DNA of 64,000 bases from Turnera subulata (taxonomy: Eukaryota > Streptophyta > Magnoliopsida > Malpighiales > Passifloraceae), in contig JAKUCV010003579.1 of NCBI GenBank assembly GCA_028386065.3, positions 28,363 through 92,362 of the forward strand, given 5' to 3'. Below the pieces are notes generated by a model. It saw only the letters and a list, made by a program, of their open reading frames with translations, was not told the DNA's origin and did not search any database. A program made the position numbers and the translations under genes. Below, piece after piece: positions 1 through 11,689 of the stretch (positions are counted from its first letter, which is position 1; each line of letters opens with the position of its first letter).

Positions 1-334
1 TAGGTTGTTACCCATCAAAATTCATGTGTTTGGTTGCAGGTTTCAATTGAAATGGTGCATTGATCCATGGCAAAGGAAGGGGGGTGAACACCCGAATGAT
101 CTAGGCCTTTTATCATTGCTACTTTGATTATCATTTTCATTGTCATTTCTACTCTCTCTTCTCTTTGCATTCAATTCAATATTTGCTTTCTTATCAATCT
201 TCAATTCCAATATTATTTCTCTTCATTTATTTTCTTAGCCATTAGATTGAATCATCTAATATCTTGCCTAGTCTCTGTGGATACGACCTTGAGTACCACG
301 ACGATTCTGTGCACTTGCAGGATTGACCACATCA
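1..334 (+). mobile_element. 3' part of a Gypsy-like LTR (truncated by window edge)
   Basis: No coding potential is seen. The last 80 bases hold the phrase 'GTGGATACGACCTTGAG' followed by 'GTGCACTTGCAGG', a wording I associate with the 3' ends of LTRs of Athila/Tat-type Gypsy elements. The LTR at 57394-62592 ends with a similar phrase near 62540-62592. The likely LTR end is the CA dinucleotide at 333-334. The start lies outside the window, so solo versus complete status cannot be judged. Confidence 0.5.
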
Positions 335-553
335 GCTTCCGCAGCGCTACTCCGCTTATACCTCAACCACGCTACTCAAGTTCATAATCAAGCACTTTCA
401 TGTCTACAAAATATAACACATATAGAAAACAAAATGCTCAAAGCATATGGAAGACACATGTCTCTCACCAACCCACAACCTCTATCTCGATGGGTACTAG
501 CCATAAGACTCATCAACCCATGCCGCTTAGCAAACAATGCTCTGCTACCATTT
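335..553 (-). mobile_element. Start of internal region of an antisense LARD family 1 element
   Basis: Read on the minus strand this follows the LTR at 554-2631. It begins with a primer binding site and then matches the internal start of the related element at about 26972-27040 (shared phrases around 'GGCTAGTACCCATC' and 'GGTGAGAGAC'). It ends against the Gypsy-like LTR at 1-334, which probably interrupts it. No gene is present. Confidence 0.6.
539..550 (-). other. Primer binding site of antisense LARD
   Basis: On the minus strand this reads TGGTAGCAGAGC, three bases after the LTR end. It is close to the usual plant PBS TGGTATCAGAGC, complementary to initiator tRNA-Met. It marks the neighbouring LTR as the 5' LTR of a minus-strand element. 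Confidence 0.65.
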
Positions 554-2631
554 TGTCATGCCCCCGCCTAAGCGCGACCGGCCAGGTACCGTGTGCACCC
601 ACATCGTGCCACAAGGAACCCCAAGGCCTATAATCATCTTCACAGCAACTAGTTGCCTCTACCTCGCGGGTTACCAACAAGAACATGCAAAGGCAACGTA
701 GACACTAAAAGATGTAAAACAATCCATATCACTAATGTTATAGGATTCTGCTACAAGGGGCACTAACTCATGCTACATAGGGACTTAACCTCTTTACATG
801 AATTAATACAATAGAACAAACGACTCGGCTAAACCCATCGACCTACAGCCCGCACTCTCATCCTCGCACCAGAAAGACAAGGGGCGAAAATTGGAGGGGG
901 GGAGTTATATAGGCCATGCAAGAAAGGTACGTGCAAGGAACCTAGTGCCAATATCTCGTGGCGTACAAGTTTACTGCAAGTGCCCACCATCTCAAGGTAC
1001 GTGCAAGCCTCGCAAGCACTACTCGTGCACCCAATGCACCTTAACCAACTGGCCAGTGGTACCACAATCACAAACACAATCAAGGCAAACACATGCCTTC
1101 ACAAGCACATCACTGCAATGCCAAACATCAGCACAACAAGTGCAATGCAATGATGCCAACAAGGGCAGCAAGTATTCCCAAGTGCACAACTCAATCATAA
1201 TGCACCAACAAGTCACCAATATATCACAATTACGCATAAATAACCAACAAGGCAACAAGTAGCCATGATCAGCCAAGAATGGATAGTTAACCAACAATGA
1301 CCAGCAAGGTGATCCCACACAAATACACACACACACCATGCACACACAATTGGCCTTCCGCTCAATAAAGGGTGCACTAGCAATCACTACCTGCATAACC
1401 AAATTACTTACCATCACCTAGGCATCCCTAGGTCAATTCCTTCCTTTTATAACCATTATATGTATTGGGCCTTAGTCCTTGTAAACATCTACAAATGCAC
1501 ATAACAATCAGATCACAACAACCAAAACATGTCAAACACAACCCAACTACACAACACTTTTCTTTTCCCAATTCGGGCAGAAACTGCCCTGCACAAGCAT
1601 CACCTTCAACCCAGAATACATAGCATCTATAAGCAGAACCAGCCTCAGGCTTCAACATAAGAGTTGTGGCCCTTCCTCTTAGCTTTCCATAGCCACCAAG
1701 AACACCCAATTTCATGGTGTGTAGCTCGAAATATGCCATCAACACCGAGACTGGGTCAAGCAGGAGCACTGCTGCTGGACAGCTGCAGAATAGTCCAATT
1801 GCAAAGAGAATAACTCACCCAGTTTTACTCTAAATCCCACAACATCGATGCCATATGAAAGCTATAGATGTTAGCTAATCGTAAGGTTTGGTTTCACTCA
1901 ATTCTGACGAGGGGTTTGGCCGGAATCACCATTTTAGTTTCTAGGGGTCAGTCTGCCCGAGAGCAGAACCCCTTAGCTCACTTCCCCTCTCTTTCTCTCT
2001 TTGACTCTTTCTTTCTCCTCTCAAGCTGAGCACGAATTTAGTTCTAGAGATATGGGCGAGAGGTGCCTACTTCACCTCCTTAATGCATGGGCAAGTAGGT
2101 GAGTGAGCACCCACTTGCCACCTCTTGCCCAAAGCTTACCACTTGCATAAGCACGTGCCACCTCGTGCTTGTTTTCCGTCCTATTGGCTCGTGACACCTG
2201 GCTGCTAGCTTGCACACCTAAAGCCACTAGAAGCCTATTCTCGTGCTACTTGGCTCACTCTGATTGGCCGATTTGGTCAATCACGACTTTACACACCATC
2301 GAGTCCAATTGTGCACCAACGTGCACCCCGGTGCCCCTGTTGTGCACCATTGCGTGCCAACTCGAGCCAACAGGTATTGCATTTGAGCAATTGTGCCTCC
2401 AATGCACTAATTGCACCTAAGAAACACATTGGAAGCACTAACCAACATATGTCGACCAATTAAATTGATCGGGCTCTTGGTACCTCAAAGTTGTCCAACC
2501 CGTGCCTTAGCACTTTTCCGCACATACACTAGGCCAAGCCCGTGAGCACTATAAGCCACATTCTATGCCAAGAACCATCTCCCGTCATATAGGCATCACA
2601 TTGTGCTCCAGGGTATACACGGGGTGTCACA
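554..2631 (-). mobile_element. 5' LTR of antisense LARD family 1 element
   Basis: The minus strand starts TGTGACACCCCG at 2631 and ends near GCATGACA at 554. Blocks along its length match the LTRs at 23738-25572 and 30225-32833: the start, a middle block near 1420-1440 (CCTAGGTGATGG on the minus strand), the 830-900 block matching the 'GCCGAGTC' region, and the end around 'GTGGGTGCACA'. Short plus-strand ORFs here are not conserved and I take none as real. The target duplication cannot be checked because the other end is outside the window or disrupted. Confidence 0.7.
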
Positions 2632-2875
2632 ACAGTGAGAAAAATGCAAAAGATAATGTTAGTGATGAGTCTGCGAAGGTAGAAGAGAAGAGGATGAGGA
2701 GAATGCCAATGAAGAAGATGAGAATGAGGAAGAAAATATGAAAGAAGAAGAGGAACTTGAAGAAGAAGAATAGCAAGAAGTAGAAGATGAAGCTGAGGAA
2801 GAGGATGAAGAAGACCAGGAACAAAAAGATGAGAAAGAAGAAGAAGAGGTTCCTGAGCCACCCAAGAAGAAGGTT

Positions 2876-4153
2876 GGGTTTTTGGGTTTTTTGGGCCCCC
2901 ATGTTTAGTGATTTGGCCAATTTGGTACCCCGAGATTTTTTTTGGCCGGGCATATACCCTGAGATTGTATGGGCAGGCCAATCGTAGACCCCTGGTCAGG
3001 CACCTGCTGACGTGGAGGCTGCCCGGGTATTTGCGCGTATTACTGTAGCAAAACGACTGACGTGGAGGCTGCCCGGGTATTTGCGCGTGTTACTGTAGCA
3101 AAACAACGTCGTTTTAGAGGATTGGCTGGACATGTAGGATCCATGTGTCTTTGTGGGCTCCGCATGCTACCAACCCCGGCTTTTTCACCTAAGCGACCCG
3201 AAATTTGTTGGATACCGAAATGAAAGCTGACCCGATTTTGATTATTTATTTAATCATTTCTCTTTCTTTTAATCATATTTTATTTTTAACAATATTAAAA
3301 ATGAGTAAAACTTAATCTCCAAAAATACTTGGTTTTAAATAAATACACCTTATTTTCCTAGATTTATTATTTTAAAAATTTTATTTTTTTCATATACTAA
3401 TTTCTAAAAATTCCTATTTAAACTCTCCCACCGGTCTAAATTTGTAAAAAGTACCTAAATTTTTAATAATAATAATAATAAATAAAGAACGAGATCAAAT
3501 CTCAAATATAAAAAAATTAGAAAATAAATATTTATTATTATAATTATTATCTTGTGCTAGAATCAAATTTTTGAAAAAAAATTAAAATAATTATACAATA
3601 GTGGCATAAATTCTCACTTAAATTCAATTTTAAATTATAAATTAGAAAGAACGATTATTGAACCAGATGTATTGAGTTAGTTTATTATTTTAATTCCCTT
3701 ATTTTTCCAAAACCAATACTTTAATTCTTAAGGGTTTTTGGGTTTTTTGTGCCCCCATGTTTAGTGGTTTGGCCAATTTGGTACCCTGATATTTTTTTCT
3801 TGGCTGGGCATAGATCCCGAGATTGCATGGGCAGGCCAGACGTAGACCCCTGGTCCGGAGCGGTTTCGGTTCGGTATAGGAAGAATTTGGGGCTTTGAGT
3901 GAAGTGGTCCCCACTAAGCCACCTGTGTCCGACGTGGCATGAAACGGTGACGTTTTCTCACTTAAAACGACGTTGTTTTGCTACAGTAACACGCACAAAT
4001 ACCTGGGCAGCCTCCACGTTAGCAGGTGCCTGACCAGGAGTCTACGTTTGGCCTGCCCATGCATTCTCGGGGTATATGCCCGGCCAAAAAAAATATCGGG
4101 GTACCAAATTGGCCAAACCACTAAACATGGGGGCCCAAAAAATCCAAAAACCC
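2876..4153. mobile_element. Non-autonomous Mutator-like element (MULE-type MITE)
   Basis: The ends are inverted copies: the left end begins GGGTTTTTGGG and the right end finishes CCAAAAACCC, with inverted similarity over roughly 185 bases. The flanks carry a 9-bp target duplication with one mismatch, AAGAAGGTT (2867-2875) and ATGAAGGTT (4154-4162), typical of Mutator-like elements. No transposase is present. A third, direct copy of the left end lies at about 3731-3855, and the centre (3180-3720) is AT-rich. Confidence 0.75.
3008..3107. repeat. 50-bp tandem duplication inside the MULE terminal region
   Basis: The phrase TGACGTGGAGGCTGCCCGGG starts at 3008 and again at 3058, so the unit is 50 bp and present twice. 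A single inverted copy lies at about 3966-4020 in the right terminal repeat, so only the left arm was duplicated. Confidence 0.8.
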
Positions 4154-5020
4154 ATGAAGGTTAAAACAAGTGTCCAAGCCGTGTCTAACGAAAAATTGAA
4201 GAAGAAAGAAGATTGGAGTAGCAAGTATAAAACTCTTGCTAGGACTTACAATGTTACTGTGGGAGACTTTTAGGTTGTTGGGGTTACTCCAATCTTAAAG
4301 CATTATAGGCTGGATTACTTGGCTACCTTGAAGGTTCAAGCAGATCAGATGAGTGACTAAGTTCTATGAGAATCTGCGATGAAGAAGGACAGAAAAGGAG
4401 TGGTGCACTACAATACAACTTCCGGATTAAGGATGAATGTTGATGGTGCTCCAACCTATAGCCAGCAAGTGAAGGTGGTATGTGGATCAACCAAGAAGGG
4501 AACTTATCAGCAAACAAATCCTCTTGCTCGAGCGATGATGTATATGCTCACAAGAGTGATTCTGCCACGTCCTTGGCACTTGGTTGATATATCGAATGTT
4601 GATTTGTGGCTGATAGTCTGCATGATGAAGAAGGGTCCTATTTGCCTCGCATATCAAATGTTGCACCACATTGCTCTTTACAAAGCAAGGAGTCATGGCT
4701 TGTTGATCACTCTTATAGCCAGACGATTTGGTGTGAAATCAACCAAATCTACTACTCTCATGTAGCTTGGACAGAACGATCGCAAAATCTTGTCCAAGAT
4801 GAGTATCAAGCTTACCTCAAGTGGAAAATATAAAGTGATTAGGGCTGGGGCAAACAACAAGGAGACTTAGTTGGATGATCTTGCAACTCGGGTTAGCTTT
4901 CTAGAAACTAATTTTGGAGCTTTGTGCGAAGAGGTAAGAGAGCTAAAAGCTTATATGATGGAACAGTTTGGGTTGGTTCTCTCCAGATTGCCCTCTCCAG
5001 CTCTATCTGATGATGAATGA

Positions 5021-6003
5021 AGCCTTTCTAGATCTGATGCTTTAGGACTCATGCATTGCATTCACATTGGTCCTATCTCTTAATTCTTATTTTGGTTTGT
5101 TCTATGCTCGAATATTTTCTATCTTTTTGGATATGATGTTTAACTTTTGGAAGTTTATTCTACTAGAATGAATGTTTAAATCTGCATGTTCTTTGTTCTG
5201 TTCCTATGTTATTGTTCCCTTTCTGTTGATGCCAAAAGAGGGAGAAACTGTTGTGGTGATTATATGCAGGAATGAGTGGATATGGATATGGTTTCTGTCA
5301 AAAACCATATGTAGTTGACCTGATTGATTATGTAGGGATTATAGAGAAATAGTTGATGCAACTGATTGATTACGCTGAGATTATTGCAATATGGTTGTTT
5401 CTAAAACTATACTTGAGAGCAATCTGACTAAGTTTTATGCAGGAAGTATGGAGTGCGAAATTTGGTTTTACTTAAACCATATGTAGTTGGCTTGATTGAC
5501 TATGCAGGGATTATAGAGAAATAGTTGATGCTATTGATTGATTATGCTGAGATTATTGCAATATGGTTGTTTTTAAAACCATACTTGAGATCAATCTGAC
5601 TAAGTTTTTTGCAGGAAGTGTGGAAATGTGAAATTTGGTTTTACTTAAAAACCATACTTACAACTATGATTTGGTTTCTGTTAAAAACCAAATTTATAAA
5701 GTATGAATGCTGCGCTACTTCGTATTATCTATACATTCCACTAATCTCTTGTGCAGAAAATGAAAACCACAGGAGGAGGTTTTGGCCATAAAAGTCAAAA
5801 TAAAATTTACAAGGAATGCTTTTGGTCATAATAGGCCAAGTTAGTTTGTTTTCCGAAATTTTTCCTTGTTGAATTACAAAAATATTTTTGAAAGGAAGAG
5901 CAACAAAATAGGGGGGAGCTTTTAAAGTTATAAGGAAATATTTTTTATCCCTTGTCGCAAATGAAATCAATACTAATTTGTTATCATAAAAAAAGGGGGA
6001 GAT
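5021..6003 (+). mobile_element. 3' untranslated region and polypurine tract of the plus-strand SIRE-like Copia
   Basis: Non-coding stretch between the third-ORF stop and the 3' LTR. It contains a purine motif GATGCCAAAAGAGGGAGAAA near 5230, a tandem duplication with a 172-bp period (about 5304-5640), several short hairpins, and at 5988-6003 the polypurine tract (A-run then GGGGGAGA) directly before the LTR start. Confidence 0.7.
5304..5640. repeat. Tandem duplication, 172-bp period
   Basis: The phrase CATATGTAGTTG recurs 172 bases apart (GTAGTTG at 5311 and 5483). Matching blocks follow, including GATTATAGAGAAATAGTTGA and CAATCTGACTAAGTTTT. The copies have diverged by point changes, so the duplication is not recent. 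Confidence 0.8.
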
Positions 6004-7047
6004 TGTTGACTAAAAATTACGTTAATCACCTCTTAATGCTAAATTGTGATTTAACCATGTTTAGTCATGGTGTATAATTGATTTTGATGACTAACAAATT
6101 ACAAGTGTGCTTTGAATTTTCTGTGTGTTGATTTTAGCTTAAAGGAGGGATTATGGTTTCTGTTAAAACCATATCTCAGAAACACGCCAGATGGTTTTTG
6201 TTGCAACCATATCTGTGAGCTGTCACTTCCAACTTTTTGTGCAAGTTGCGTGTAGTCCTCCAAGCAATTAAATCCCACTTCCAACGGCTTGAATTGGTGA
6301 ACAAGTAAGAGGGAAGACTTTATGGAAGTGCAGATGACTTTACGACCTAACTCCTACTCAACTCAAGAAAGTGGTCCAAACTTTCCATTTTTGGTAATAC
6401 TTTGCAACCAATGAGTTGACATGGCACAACAGTCCCAAATTGAAGCTTTAATGAACTAAAGTCAACTAGGAGTTCAAAGTTCCGTTGCAGCTTGTTTTTC
6501 CCCCAATTCAGATTCTATAAAGAGGGTCCATTACACCTCTGGAAAGGCATCCCAGCTATTGTGCAAAATCTGAGTTCATATTTATGCTTGAAATTTTGGT
6601 ATCAAGAATTGGTTTTTCTGCTTACATTGCAAAACACATTCAAAGGGTAATTTGTAAGCAAGTCTTGGATTAGATTTGTTGAGTACTCAAGTCTAGGATT
6701 AGATTTGAGGATAGGTTAGAGCTTAGCACGTGAAAAGCTTGTAGGTTTGAGCTTAGCCTAGAAAAGCTTGCGTTTGCAAAGGTTAAGGTTGAACCCGCAA
6801 AAACCTAAGCATAGTGAGTGTTTGAAATCTTAAAGGAGGGAACCTTTAGGTTGTGGAGTACCTGGTGAGGGGGAACCACTCTAAATCACTTGTGTTCACT
6901 TTCTCTTACTCCCCTTACTCGCATTATTGCTTCAAACCACTCACCAAGTGTTACCCAGATTTAGTATCACAAAAACCAAATCTCCACTATCCGAAGAAGT
7001 TCAAAGCCTAATTCACCCCTCCCCTCTTAGGCACTTTCAGGCCAACA
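6004..7047 (+). mobile_element. 3' LTR of the plus-strand SIRE-like Copia
   Basis: Starts TGTTGACT directly after a polypurine tract and ends GGCCAACA. A TATA-like CTATAAAG lies near 6514-6521, and the last 50 bases include the CACCCCTCCCCTCTTAGG wording common to LTR ends of this kind. Its sequence is unlike the LTRs of the element at 7709-17906, so the two Copia elements belong to different families. Confidence 0.7.
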
Positions 7048-7703
7048 ATTGGGTCAATAATAATTAATAAAGGGTAATTAGATCAATTTGTTGACTTTTC
7101 TAGAATTAGTGCTTTTATATAATATATAGATTATTCATAAATAAATTAATTTATAAATTTTTTTTGCATAATTTTATATCAATTTTAATATTAATAAAAA
7201 TTAGGAAAAATTTTATTTAGCACATTCTAACTTTGTTAGAGTATCAATTTGGCCATCTAATAAATTGTTTTGAACATTTTAGCAATCTAATTTACCAACC
7301 TATCCCAATTAAGGTATTTTATCTTGAGAAAAGAAGAAGCATTCTCTACAAAAACATAAGTAAAATAGAAATATTTTATTTAAATGAAAAATTTATTACA
7401 AACAAAGTTAGTATAATATTAAGAATTAGTTTTTTAAATTAAGAAATATTACTCCAATTTAAGAATAAAAGTAAGTAAAAAAGAAAGAGATCGGGAGAAA
7501 GCAGAAATAAAAATGATTAATGGATAAGAAGATGGTTTTTAAATTGTGAAGGATAATCAGAAAAGAAATAAATATGTAGAATCTTTTATTTAGTAGCACT
7601 ACATCATTTAGCTTTAGGATTTTTTTAAAAAAAATAACTATTGAAAATAAGATTTAAACTAACTTTAATAAAATTATATGGTTTTAATAATTTACATACC
7701 CAC
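7048..7703. repeat. AT-rich sequence with an inverted repeat, left part, split by the 7709-17906 insertion
   Basis: About 7204-7330 matches, in inverted orientation, about 17972-18112 (shared phrases TTTAGCACA, AGTATCAA, CATCTAATAA, TTGAACATTT). The two arms probably belong to one non-autonomous DNA element into which the Copia inserted. The remainder is AT-rich with no convincing ORF; the 69-aa ORF at 7233-7442 lies in the repeat and is rejected. Confidence 0.5.
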
Positions 7704-7708
7704 CTAAC

Positions 7709-8941
7709 TGTTGGCCCAAAAGTGGCTAAGGGGCTGGGTGGTGGTTGGGGAGAAGGGGGGTTAATTAGCCTTGCTGATTAAAACCTAATTTGGCATCATA
7801 TATGTCAAAATGGTTTTCTCTCTGAAATTGTGTTTAAGACTACTATTGAACACACTAATTAAAATGCAAAGAGAAAAGGGTTAGAGAAAATATGACACAG
7901 AATTTATAGTGGTTCGCCACACAGGACTACCTCCACTACTCAAGGATCACCCCTTGAGATTTCTAACTCACTCTTATTATGGTTTTTCACGAGTTCAACC
8001 ACTAACCTATAATACAAGGTTTTCCTTCAGGCTCAACTCAAACCTTACACACTCACCACAAAGCTTTTCCTAGCTTTGCCTTATAAAAAATCCTTTGATA
8101 CAGAAGCTATTACTAAGCACAACAACTTTTCCCTTTAGATATTATCTCACAATGAATGAACTAAGAAAAGTGTTTATCTCTCTCTTTTGCTTGACTTGAG
8201 AACTGCAAGTGTACTGTCTTTGCCTGAATTCAAAATCTTTGTTTTAGCAGCTCTAAAGATCTCTTTGAGTCAGCATCTCTTTATATAGAGGCAGGAGTAA
8301 TAATTTCAATTCAAATTGACCCGTTAGCTGTCCCTTCCATTCCACCTCGTTCTGTTGTCAGAGGTGCCAGAGTGTCAACGTTCTTCTTCCCTGTTGTCCC
8401 TTTCATGCTTTGGCACGTGACCCATCAGACTGCAATTTTTTGACCATTGATGACATTGTTTAGTATAGTCCTAGGTTGGTCTTAGGAAGTCTGAATTCAG
8501 CTGCCTTTTGATTTGTTTAAGGTTATTTTTATCACAGAATCAATCCCAAAAATGGTAGGTACTAGGTTTGTTGACCAATGCCATTAGGGTTTAAATAAAC
8601 ATGAGTGGTATGGGAGTTTGCACTTTGAAAGCGACATCCCATGCTCCAAAACTAATCCCACTCACTCATCTTCCAAGGCTTGAATGTGATGTTTGATCAC
8701 GGATTGGAGGCTCCTCATGTGAGTTGCAATACATGGTTAGGCACAACACATGCTACACATAAGTTTGTCATAATCAAAACCTAGTTAGTGTATTAAAACA
8801 TATAATAATAATTGGTATAATTAATTGTATTTAAATACATATTATAATAGTATAATCAATGTCTCATTTTAGTGCATGCCTTATGTTAATAAGCTCAATT
8901 AATTATCATTAAGTAACTTCCTAATCATCATCCAATTCACA
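7709..8941 (-). repeat. 3' LTR of the SIRE-like Copia
   Basis: 1233 bp, close in sequence to 16655-17906. A minus-strand TATA box CTATATAAAG lies at about 8279-8288. The G-rich end (7727-7765) is mixed G/T/A here, whereas the other LTR has a long pure G run. On the minus strand the LTR is preceded by a polypurine tract at 8942-8956. Confidence 0.9.
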
Positions 8942-8956
8942 TTCTCCTCCTTTTTT
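8942..8956 (-). other. Polypurine tract
   Basis: On the minus strand it reads AAAAAAGGAGGAGAA, directly before the 3' LTR. A second purine block of the same style, ACCAAAAGGGGGAGAGATC on the minus strand, lies at about 9194-9215, at the place where SIRE-like elements often carry one. Confidence 0.75.
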
Positions 8957-9429
8957 ATGATGACAAACCTTAAAAAAATATGGAGATGTGAATGTATGCT
9001 CCCCCTCAACATATGCTCCCCCTAGATAAAATATTTTTCCAATTTGTCAATCTTTCAAGCGGTTAGAGCATGAAGAGAAGAAAAATAAATTGAAGACATA
9101 ATGTTTAGAAGCCACATTATATTAAAAGAGAATGAACATGTCGAAAAACACAGATCCACATGCTCCCGAACCCAAATCTCTCCCACAACCTAGTGATCTC
9201 TCCCCCTTTTGGTATCACAAAAAGCACACAAGGGTGGACAGATTTGCACCTAGATGCCATAACAGAAACAACAGCAACAGACAGTAGACAGAACTAGTCA
9301 AGAACCAAGTAAAACAGCAACAAAGAGACATATTGGCACCGAAGATCCCAAAACTACCAGCAAAGTACAAGAAACAGATAAACATGCATGATCCTAGGTG
9401 AGCATCAGATTTGGATGGCCATGTGGAAG

Positions 9430-11200
9430 TCAAACACTAGCAGATTTTTGGCCGGATGAGGAATCAGTAGACTCATCTGCATCAGTAGACTCATCTGAAT
9501 CCTCAGAAATCAACAAATCCAATTGTGCTTTACCCATTTCCATAAGCTTGCTCATCATGCCTTTAAGCTCAAGAAGCTCCTCTTTCACATCCTTTATCTC
9601 CTCAGTAAGAGCCTCAATGCGAGCATCCTTCGAGGCACTCGGCTGAACCACATAGAAGATCCCATGCTTATTCTTTTTAAGGTACATTTTGCTAAGAGTG
9701 GTTGTACAAATGGGCACACTAAGAACAGGATGATGCGCATTGGTGGGAATCACACCAAAATGGCGAGCAATCAGGGTGATACGGTGTCCATAAGGTCGAG
9801 CAGAAGAGAGCCGAAGACGATGGAAGATTTTAAAGCCATAGTCCACACTATTATTGGTCAGCAAATAACCCATAAGCCACATTAACCGGATTTCCAGAAT
9901 CGGTGTTATATATCTAACAGACCCCTTTCTCAAATTCAGCAGCTTTCTAATCAATTTGGCATCAACAAAGACAGAGATGCCACTAATCGTGCTTTGCAGA
10001 CCAATTGTGTTTCCACTATCATCATGCTTCGGTATCATATTGGAATGAAAATCTTGGACAAGAGATTCATAAGCAGATACCTAAAGTGTGGCCAGTGTAG
10101 TGAGTTGAGCACGCTCCACAATCTCTTCAACCCCAAACCCGGTTAGATCATCAAAGTGCACTGAGACAGATTTCAAGAATTTGAATTTGTTACCCACAAT
10201 TCCAGTGGGGTTCTTTGCATCTTCAGCAATCTCCTTTGCCTTCGTTCTTGACCTAGAAAATTTCCCAGACTTGCTAACATGCTTAACAGTAGGCTCATAA
10301 CATTCTTCACTCCAAGAACCATCTTCTTCAATTAGAGCAACAAGAGGTGTGTCTCTTATGACTCCCTCAAGCGTTATATCTGGAATTTCCTCATCCGTAT
10401 CATCATCATCATCAGACCCAGCAACCTCATATACAATCTTCTCTTTTCCTTTCCTAGACACTGGACCTCTCAACTGTTGTTCTTGAGTGCTGCTGTGAAG
10501 ATTCCGTTTTGGCATCGCAGATGCCATAAGCTTTTCACGTCTAGAAGGGGCCTTCTTTTGTGGAGCTGAGGTGGTTTTGGCTCTTTTGGCAGGGTATTTT
10601 TGAGCTAAGGGGGTATCATTGTCTGAAATTATTTTCTCACAGGAATTCCTAGGGTTCTCAGGTTGATTTTCAGTGAAAGGGTCAGGAGGAACCTCAAATA
10701 TATTCTGGGTGGTTGAAAGATTGTCAACAGGAGGAAGGTCAATGAGTGAGGGTTGCTTTTGAACAAGCTCAAGTACCTTGGCCTACTTCTCAAGGTCGAG
10801 TTCCTTCACAAAGTGATCAATCATGGATTTTCTCTTCAAAGCACGAAAGTTTGTCTGTTCATGGGATCAGTGGGGTGTAGAGGAATTCGAATCTAGGATA
10901 AGAACTCATCTGTGGAGACTGTGATATTTGCAAGAGTTTTTGCAGCCTCTTGGTCAATAATTGGTGCAGGTAGGTTTGAAAGAGTGGAAGACATCTTTGG
11001 AGAAGAGTGTTTTCGCTTCTTAGGAGGTTTTGGTAAGGTGTTTGGAGGTCTTGTGGAGGGAGTTGATAGAGGAGGTTTTGTATGTCTTGTGACTCGTGTA
11101 GTAGAAGTCTTTGAGGTAGTAGGATTTGGTGGAGGAATTATAGGGTTTTCGGCTGTAGGAATTTTAGAAGGAGTCTTAGTTCAACCCATATCTAGTAACT
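9430..11200 (-). pseudogene. Third ORF (env-like position) of the SIRE-like Copia
   Basis: The C-terminal part is one reading frame from 10527 to 9430, broken only by a TAG at 10081-10083. It has an acidic segment (SDDDDDTDEE), a central globular region with IEIRLMWLMGYLL-like and HRITLIARHFGV-like stretches, a helical coiled-coil-like segment (IEALTEEIKDVKEELLELKG) and a Ser/Asp-rich tail. Further upstream on the minus strand (about 10530-11200) the translation is Pro/Thr/Lys-rich but broken by stops, and probably represents the N-terminal part. It resembles the plus-strand ORF at 4154-5020. The function is unknown; I recognise only a resemblance to a plant transposon-associated domain. Confidence 0.6.
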
Positions 11201-11689
11201 GATGCTTTAATGGTAGTGACGGCGAGAAAATAGGTGTAGAATAAGGGTGGATAAGGCAAGAGGTTTAACTAGTGGAGTTGGATTTCCTTTTAGGTCCAAC
11301 GGTTAGAAGGGATTTTATTACCACCATAACACTCAACCCTTTAGACCATTAGGTAATGGTAATCATGGCAGACAGTCAGGCTCACCGCCCGAGAGTGACT
11401 GTAGTCGCTTTTCAACCCACTTGCACGATGTTAGACCCGTGACATTATTTTAATCCTTTTCTCACAGCTTTCGACATAATAGTCTCGCAGATGCCAAACC
11501 GTCTAAATTCCTTTCCTGACCATTAACCCACTTTGTGTAGACTTCTAACCCATCCTTTTTAGGCTCATCATAGCTCAGATTTTCTAAGTGATATGTGAGT
11601 GTTTTGAATGCATGTTATATGCACAAAATAATCAGAAAATATACCTGGATGTCCTTAAATTTAAGATGCATTACACATACCAAGCTCCA

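Larger units (their letters stand above)
2632..5020 (+). pseudogene. Third ORF of a plus-strand SIRE-like Copia, 3' part, interrupted by a MULE
   Basis: Two segments, 2632-2875 and 4154-5020, read as one product when the MULE and one target duplication copy are ignored. The first is an acidic Glu-rich stretch ending in a Pro-Lys segment. The second carries a Lys-rich region, a hydrophobic core with ILPRPWH and SHGLLITLIARRFGV, and a C-terminal helical segment (LETNFGALCEEVRELKAYM) before the stop at 5018-5020. It resembles the minus-strand ORF at 9430-10527, which has HRITLIARHFGV at the same place. Both recall the 'putative plant transposon protein' domain (family assignment from memory). 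Internal stops and at least one frameshift make it a pseudogene. Its position just upstream of a PPT and 3' LTR fits the env-like third ORF of SIRE-type Copia elements. Confidence 0.6.

Noticed and set aside
2529..2981. Ser/Leu/Phe-rich minus-strand ORFs
   Set aside because: Shadows of the plus-strand Glu/Lys-rich third-ORF segment.
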